A DNA stretch of 64,000 nt from Pomphorhynchus laevis (taxonomy: Eukaryota > Acanthocephala > Palaeacanthocephala > Echinorhynchida > Pomphorhynchidae). The stretch's first letter is position 1. The number at the start of each line of letters is the position of its first letter. The DNA lies in NCBI GenBank assembly GCA_012934845.2, contig WNNJ02001112.1, positions 124,001 to 188,000 on the forward strand, given 5' to 3'. Position numbers and translations under genes: made by a program. The notes beneath the pieces were generated by a model. The model ran no database searches and had not been told where the DNA came from. It was given only the letters and a program-made list of their open reading frames with translations. Below are positions 23,001 to 31,261 of this stretch, piece after piece.

Positions 23001-26000
23001 AATATATATTTTGTTAAAAATTCGAATTCTCAATAATTAAATAATAAACAGGTCATTTTTAAAATATTTCTTTAATTTTAATTAATAAATTTCCAACATT
23101 TGTTGTGCGGTCTTGATAACTTCATGCCGGCGGACATAGATACGGGAATATCACGCTACTGCCCATCACGGAAGCAGCATTGATGATCCTAATCCGCTCA
23201 TGCTCTCCATTAAGCATGCTGCATTTACCCGCTGAACGGCTACACTGATACGTTGGAACAGGAAAGTGCGGGCACTGTGAAATTAAAAATTAAAAAATTA
23301 CAAAATTAAAGATTTCACAGAAATTTATCATTGTTAAAAAAATTTGATGTAGACCTGTTTATTTATTGATCATTGAGAATTCAAATTTTTAAATTGTGTT
23401 AGATATATAACCATTATTATATCTTCTGAAGATATTATTTTATCTTCCATTATTATATCTTCTATCTTTAAAACAAAGTGTACGAAATAATTTAAAATCG
23501 CAATCTAACTAGTCATATTCACGGATATCATATTCGTTATATAGAATAGTTGATCTATTATATAGATCGTTATATAGAATAGTATATAGAACTGGTGATC
23601 CTTTGATGGATTCTTATTTATGTAACGAATAGTTGCTATTCGTTATATATAGAATAGTTGCTAGGGTGTATGGAATTGGATATCATGAAGGAAGGATTCT
23701 GTAGCTGGTTTTCAATGCGAAAGTCACCTCGTGTGACCTAGCAACTATTCGTTACATAAATAAGAATCCATCAAAGGATCACCAGTCCCGATTCCAATCG
23801 ATCTTCATGATCTCATACGATAAAATCTATAATAAGCATGCCAGAGAAGCATCTCGGACAATGCAGTTTCTGGATATCATGATGGAAGGTTTCATATACT
23901 GTGTGAAATCTGGTAATCCTGGATTCGTAGCCTAGCAGTCAAGAGCGCAAGCCAAGTACGGAGAGCGACAGCTCGAATCTCGGATAAGTCAAATTTCAAA
24001 AGGCGAAGAGTTGGTAGTCAGCCTTCTGACGAGCCCGGGGCTACCAACATGTGGCAAAAAGCGGGCGAAACGAAAACGGTTGTGGCAATGGCGCCGTTAG
24101 TAGTCAGGGTGTATGGAATTGGATATCATGAAGGAAGGATTCTGTAGCTGGTTTTCAATGCGAAAGTCACCTCGTGTGACCTAGCAACTATTCGTTACAT
24201 AAATAAGAATCCATCAAAGGATCACCAGTCCCGATTCCAATCGATCTTCATGATCTCAAACGGTAAAATCTATAATAAGCATGCCAGAGAAGCATCTCGG
24301 ACAATGCAGTTTCTGGATATCATGATGGAAGGTTTCATATACTGTGTGAAATCTGGTAATCCTGGATTCGTAGCCTAGCAGTCAAGAGCGCAAGCCAAGT
24401 ACGGAGAGCGACAGCTCGAATCTCGGATAAGTCAAATTTCAAAAGGCGAAGAGTTGGTAGTCAGCCTTCTGACGAGCCCGGGGCTACCAACATGTGGCAA
24501 AAAGCGGGCGAAACGAAAACGGTTGTGGCAATGGCGCCGTTAGTAGTCAGGGTGTATGGAATTGGATATCATGAAGGAAGGATTCTGTAGCTGGTTTTCA
24601 ATGCGAAAGTCACCTCGTGTGACCTAGCAACTATTCGTTACATAAATAAGAATCCATCAAAGGATCACCAGTCCCGATTCCAATCGATCTTCATGATCTC
24701 ATACGATAAAATCTATAATAAGCATGCCAGAGAAGCATCTCGGACAATGCAGTTTCTGGATATCATGATGGAAGGTTTCATATACTGTGTGAAATCTGGT
24801 AATCCTGGATTCGTAGCCTAGCAGTCAAGAGCGCAAGCCAAGTACGGAGAGCGACAGCTCGAATCTCGGATAAGTCAAATTTCAAAAGGCGAAGAGTTGG
24901 TAGTCAGCCTTCTGACGAGCCCGGGGCTACCAACATGTGGCAAAAAGCGGGCGAAACGAAAACGGTTGTGGCAATGGCGCCGTTAGTAGTCAGGGTGTAT
25001 GGAATTGGATATCATGAAGGAAGGATTCTGTAGCTGGTTTTCAATGCGAAAGTCACCTCGTGTGACCTAGCAACTATTCGTTACATAAATAAGAATCCAT
25101 CAAAGGATCACCAGTCCCGATTCCAATCGATCTTCATGATCTCATACGATAATATATATATATATATTATAATTTATATTGTGGTGTGTATATTTTAGTC
25201 ACTTCATATCACTTCATAATATATATCATTATATATCATCATTTATTATATTACATTATCATGCAATATTTCTGATAATTTATAAAAGCTTCTTTAGATT
25301 TTAGGACATTTAATAATGGACATTTAATAATTTTAGGACATTTAGACATTTGTTAATTTCTAAATATTAAAAGCCACAGGTTAAATGCAACTGAAAATTT
25401 GGTCTTCGTTATGTTTATAAAAATTAAATTTTATTTTAAAATTATATTATATTTTAAAAATTTATTAAATCATCTTTAATTACTTAAATTATTTTTGATT
25501 TAATAATTATTAAAATAATAAATAATTAAAATATTTAATAAATAATAAATAAATAATTATTATTTATTTAATATTATTAAATAAATTATTATTTAAAATA
25601 TTAATCACATTTTAAAGCATTCATTTACTTTATAAAACTTGAATATTTTTAAAATATATACCTTTTTTTCTCTGCATTATTCTCAATATTTCTCAAAATT
25701 CTCGAATATTTCTTGAATATTATATTTTCTTAACTTCAAATTTATTTGTTTTTACATTTAATCATTTGACTTTTTATAAAGAATTAATTTATTTGTAGAA
25801 TTTCATTGCAGTATTTTTAGATGGCTGAAATGGTTGAGGAAAAGGAAGATACCATAAGAGAAAAGGACCGTCTTATAAATGAAGCCGATGACCTTATGTA
25901 AGATTCAAAATTTATTTAAAATCAATAAGCATACATGAACATATAATTCTATGTTTGTACAAAGTCGTCTGAGGTTGTGCTAGACGCGTATCGCATAGGT

Positions 26001-29000
26001 GTTTTGTATTCCAATTGCATTTGGCAACGTTTTGAAATTTAAAAATCACCTTTTTTGAGTTTTAATTTTCAACAGATCGATTAATTGCAAAGTTTAAAGT
26101 TAAAAGGTAAAATACAGCATATGCAATATGTGATTTATTACTTGACATAAATATAAATTGTATTAAATCTTATATAATTATTTATTATTTATCTTTATTT
26201 TTATTTATATATCGTATAAATAAAAATAAAGATCCAGTTATCTGATCTGATTTGTTCTGCTGACAAGTTCTTATTGACCTTTATACTTTGTTTCACTTTA
26301 TATAAATATATAATCGTATTTTATCATTAAATAATAATCATTTAAAATAAACTTTTTATATCATGAAAAGGAAAGTTTATCATGTTCCTGCAAATGACCT
26401 CTAATCCTTATTCTGATACATTGTCTGTTACTTATTAGTCAATTCATAAAAAATGACTTTTATTTTAAATTTCAATTTTAAATTTTGATTTGATACAAAT
26501 ATCAATTGTATAAAATCTTATATAATTATTAATTATTTATCTTTCTTTTAAATTTATATATAGTATAAAATACGTAGACTGATCTGATTTGTTCTATTGA
26601 CAAGATATTATTGACTCGTGGACTTTGTTTTCCCGGTAATATAACCTCTATTAGAAATACTTAAACTATGTTTCTTGATACGGATTTTTTCTTTTAATTT
26701 GCCAATTTAAAAGAAAATGCCAAAACTTGATAACATAACAGTTCATCCTGATGACCTCCATTTATTATTCGAATAAATCGTATATTCTTTATTAGTCAAT
26801 TCAGAAAAAGATTGAGTTTTATTTTAAATTTATATTTGAAATTTTAACTTGACATAAATATGAATTGTATTAAATCTTATATAATTAGTTATTATTTATC
26901 TTTATTTATATATAGCATAAAATACATAGATCCAGTTATCTGATCTAATTTGTTCTACTGACAATTTTTGTAGTCCCTGGGCTCAGTTAAATACACCTTT
27001 TCACTATTATTTCACCAATGCACAATTTGTAAATGGTTTATGCCGGGGTTTAATGTTGTATCTAGCATTTCTACTGATATGATGGATCGTGTTTTATTTA
27101 TTAGTCAATTCTTGATATAAATATAAATTGTATAAAATCTTATATAATTAGTTATTATTTATCTTTATTTATATATAGCATAAAATACATAGATCCAGTT
27201 ATCTGATTTGTTCTGCTGACAAGTTCTTATTGACCTATAAAATAGATTTTTATTGAACTGCAAAATTATAGACTGTCTACACTACATTTCAATGAAATTT
27301 TCTGCTATGTTGAGTCGAGGAATAGGACCGAAACATAGCGGTTACTCATGATGGCATTTAATCCTTATTTTATTGCATCGTCTGTTATTTATTAGTCAAT
27401 TCATAAAAATGACTTTTATTTTAAATTTCAATTTAAAATTTTAACTTGATAAAAATAAATTGTATGAAATCGTGTAATTATTTGTTATTTATCTTTATTT
27501 TTGATTTATAAATCGTATAAAATACGTATAGACCCAATTATCTGATCTGATTTTTCTAATTTTGCTTTCTTTCACTTTCTATTTGAACTCGTTCAAATCA
27601 AAATTTTACTCTCAGTAAGATGATGTCATTGTAATGATTTCAAAATATATGCGCTATTCGCTTTTAAAATTTAGTAATTAAGGCATAATAGTCACCAAAA
27701 TTTAATATCTCTTTGAAATAAAGGTTTTTATAATCTCAACATTAAATAATATGTTAACATAATCTCAGCATTATATATTTGCAATTTATATATTAAAATT
27801 TTATATTTTATGTTAATAACTTTAATTCGAATGAGGCCTGTTGATTTTTTTTAATTTTATGGATGACGTCGGTTATTTTAATTGGGCGTTTTTATAATTG
27901 CTCATCATATCAATTATATGCACGTTATCACAGTCGGTAGTATGGCCAGTGTTGTTGTCATAAATCGCCAACTGAGATTTTGTCTCAGTTGGCCAATGAT
28001 TATAACTTTTAAATGATGTTGTCTCAGATTTTAATGGTTTAGATTACATAATATTGCTTTAATATAATTGAATAAAAAATTTGGACTTCTTTATTGTAAG
28101 CTTGTATGCCTACATTGGTCAGTTGATATCTGGATTTTGGACCATTTATTCATTCCAAGCCTAGTACACAAGCTTTTGCCCTTCATTGAACCCTTTCCCA
28201 TTCGATATGTTTAACCATTTTATTTTAATTTTGACATTTTAATTGAATTGCCATATCTAAAATTGATTGATACTTTGCATAAGCAGGAGTGAAGCTGCAT
28301 CAAGTGGGATTATGGTATCCCTGATATTGTCAATCAGAGATTTCACTCGATCTCCTCCAGAATCATTAGGCACCAACAATGTAGTTTGCAACGGCATTAT
28401 AAACTCTAAGCATCTGCAGGACAAACTCTAAGCTGCATCTACAGGAGAGTGTAACATGTTCTTCACATGTTCTTTTATTCTCCCCGACCATCTGTTTTAA
28501 ATAACCTTTAAAATTGATGTACGTGTGAGAGTACGCCCAAGAGATTCCATGTTTTCATTCTTCTATTCTGTTTTAACACATTTTAAAGCCGAGAAACGAT
28601 TTATCATTTTTTGTAAGGGTATTGATTTTTAAATATCACCTAAGCTTTTCTAATTATTAAAAGATGTATTTCTCACTGTATTTTTACGGCTCATCATTAT
28701 CTTTCAATATCAATTTTTTATCACACATTTATATTCTCTGCGGTCATTAGCGTAATTTTATTTTCTAGTCAGTTCAGCTGTATCGCTGTGGATATGTTAT
28801 AGCTTCAACATTATTGCGAATTGTCTCATTCAACGCTGCTGTTTTCTTACGTTCTTAATTCGTTAAGCTTAATTCATTTATACGTTCTAAATTCTATAGT
28901 CTTTTAAATAAACTCAAAAAAGAATAAAGACCAAAGCTATAGCAAACATTAGTCAATTAAAACTATAAAAATAAAATGAACATTAAGAATTTATTTTAAT

Positions 29001-31181
29001 TTCAAATTATAATTTCTGATATTTTAATAAATATAATATTGTGTTTTTTTCATATTGTAAACAACTTCATCAAACTTTAAATTAAATTATAAAAGTATAA
29101 ATGTCAAACTTTAAATTAAATAAATTTTCATCATTTTTCATAATCATTTGTTCGGTAAGATTTTAATGAATTCAGCTGCATTAATGGATTATAGTGGAGA
29201 AGTGATTTAGTAAATCACTTAATTGGTTAATAAGTAGGTATTTAGTTTTTCATGATAATCGTCTAATATAATAATTGCAATGTTGAATCTTTAGCATTTC
29301 AAAACTTAAATTTATACATTTACTTTAGACTTAATTTTGTAAGATGTTATAAATATACTTTCTGTATTTCATAAAATTCATTTTGGCCCCGTGCTATATT
29401 GGATCGAAGAATAGGGTTCAAAACCTGATAGCATAGCAGTTCCTTCTGATTACATCTAATCCCTATTTTAATACATTGTCTGCTATTTATTATACAATTC
29501 ATAAAAGTTGAATTTTGAATTTTATAATAAATTGTATCGTTATATAAATATTAATCGTATAAAATTTTATATTATTATTTATCTTTTTTATAGTACAAAA
29601 TACGTAGACTCTGTTATCTGATCTGATTTTTCTAATTTTCTTTCTTCCCTTTTCAAAAAACATGCCGGTTGTCTTTTTCCTCACAATGGCATTACGGCAA
29701 ATCAGTTTAATTATTAAACCGGATCAAACGGTTTCATTAAAGTATAAATGTATCAGCTACATATACATTTTTAAGAATGTAATATTAATTTTATTCTTTA
29801 AGAATGTAATATTCCCATTAATTCATAGCGAATAAATGTGTAAGCATTTGATTTTGAGTATTTAATTTTTTAAATATTTTTTATATTTTTAATATTAATA
29901 TTTAATATTTTATAATACGTAGACTCAGTTATTTTATTTGTTTTATTAACAAGTGAATTTTTGTTAATAAATAATTGTCTAAATAATTTTGTTTGATTGC
30001 TCAAAAGGATAAATGTCTCAAAACATTATTTTGAGAAATAAGATTCTCCAAGTTGATTTCAAGTTATTATCGTATAATTTCCATGGATATTTTAACTCTT
30101 TTTATTGTGAATTATTACATGTTATAATCATGTGATAAGACAGACATTCTGCGTTCTGCAAAAATTTAAAATCGTTCAAAGTTTCGGGTTTTTAAAACAT
30201 TAAATTGAAGTAAAGAAATACTTTACTTGTTTCGAATAGAAAAGTGGTTTTTATTACATAAGAAATAGAAAATATGATATTTTGTAAAAATAATTGTAAT
30301 TAAAATAGTCTATTTCGACATTTCCATGCCAGATTTATAGCTATTATTTCAACATGATCGATGATTTCAATGTATATAATATTTATGTCATAAGGTATTG
30401 ATGCCTTACAGAAAATTATAACACATCCATCTCCAGTGGTTAAAACTAGGGACCACAATAGCATTACAAATATTATCTGAAAACCAGATTTCCGGAAGAA
30501 TTATTGTCAGCCGACAGGTTAGATATTTGAAGGCGAATTTCGTCTAGTTTGTCTACTACACTTCTAATAAAGTGTAAACTATTCTAGGGTACTCAAAGCG
30601 TCCTTTTCATTCTTAACTCTATCTAGTCGCAAACAGGATATGGCACTATCGGGATAATAAATTGTTGTTAAGAGTCAAGTTTTTCAATTACTCTCCCTCC
30701 ATGAATCACTCTACTTTACCCGGATGTTCAGAGGATAGTTTACGTCGTTCGTTTCATAGATTAATTTATTAATCTACGAAAAAATCAATTTATTTAGACA
30801 AGCTTACAGTTCCCTAAATAAATTAATTGTTTGTGAAATAATTATTTGAATAGTTAAGTTGTTTGAATAAATTATTGTTTCTCTGATTAGACTCCAATTT
30901 GTGGAGTAATCATTAACATGTCGTTCTTGATAACTATTAATTTGAAACAAACCATTATTCGGCTATTGATTATACACATTTAAAAATGCAGACTTATTTC
31001 ACAATAGTACAGCTGAAATTTAGCCCTTGTGAAGATGAAGTCAAATTTGACTATAATAATAAACGCTTTTTTGGCCAGCCATCTATGCTTGGCAAAACAA
31101 TGGAATAATATTGTTAATAATATATATAAAGAAATAAGAAACTGAAGCTTATTAGCTCCCGAAGCACAGTTTAACACAGTC

Positions 31182-31261
<80 letters not shown>

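Larger units (their letters stand above)
23663..25152 (+). repeat. 443-bp tandem array, SINE-like units with hammerhead ribozymes
   Basis: Units start at 23663, 24106, 24549 and 24992; three are complete and the fourth stops after about 160 bp in an AT run at 25153. The period is exactly 443 bp. The only differences I noticed are two substitutions in unit 2, near 24257-24261 (catacgat versus caaacggt). Each complete unit has, in order: a leader, an A box, a B box and a hammerhead fold that spans the joint to the next unit. There is no protein-coding frame. The array lies in ZNF830 intron 5, in the gene's sense orientation. Known parallels are the schistosome Sm-alpha repeats, newt and cave-cricket hammerhead satellites, and metazoan retrozymes; membership in any of those is inference. 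Confidence 0.95.

Noticed and set aside
23921-23990. A genuine tRNA gene in each 443-bp unit
   Set aside because: A and B boxes are present, but the acceptor stem does not pair and no anticodon arm is clear. It is tRNA-like, as in SINEs.
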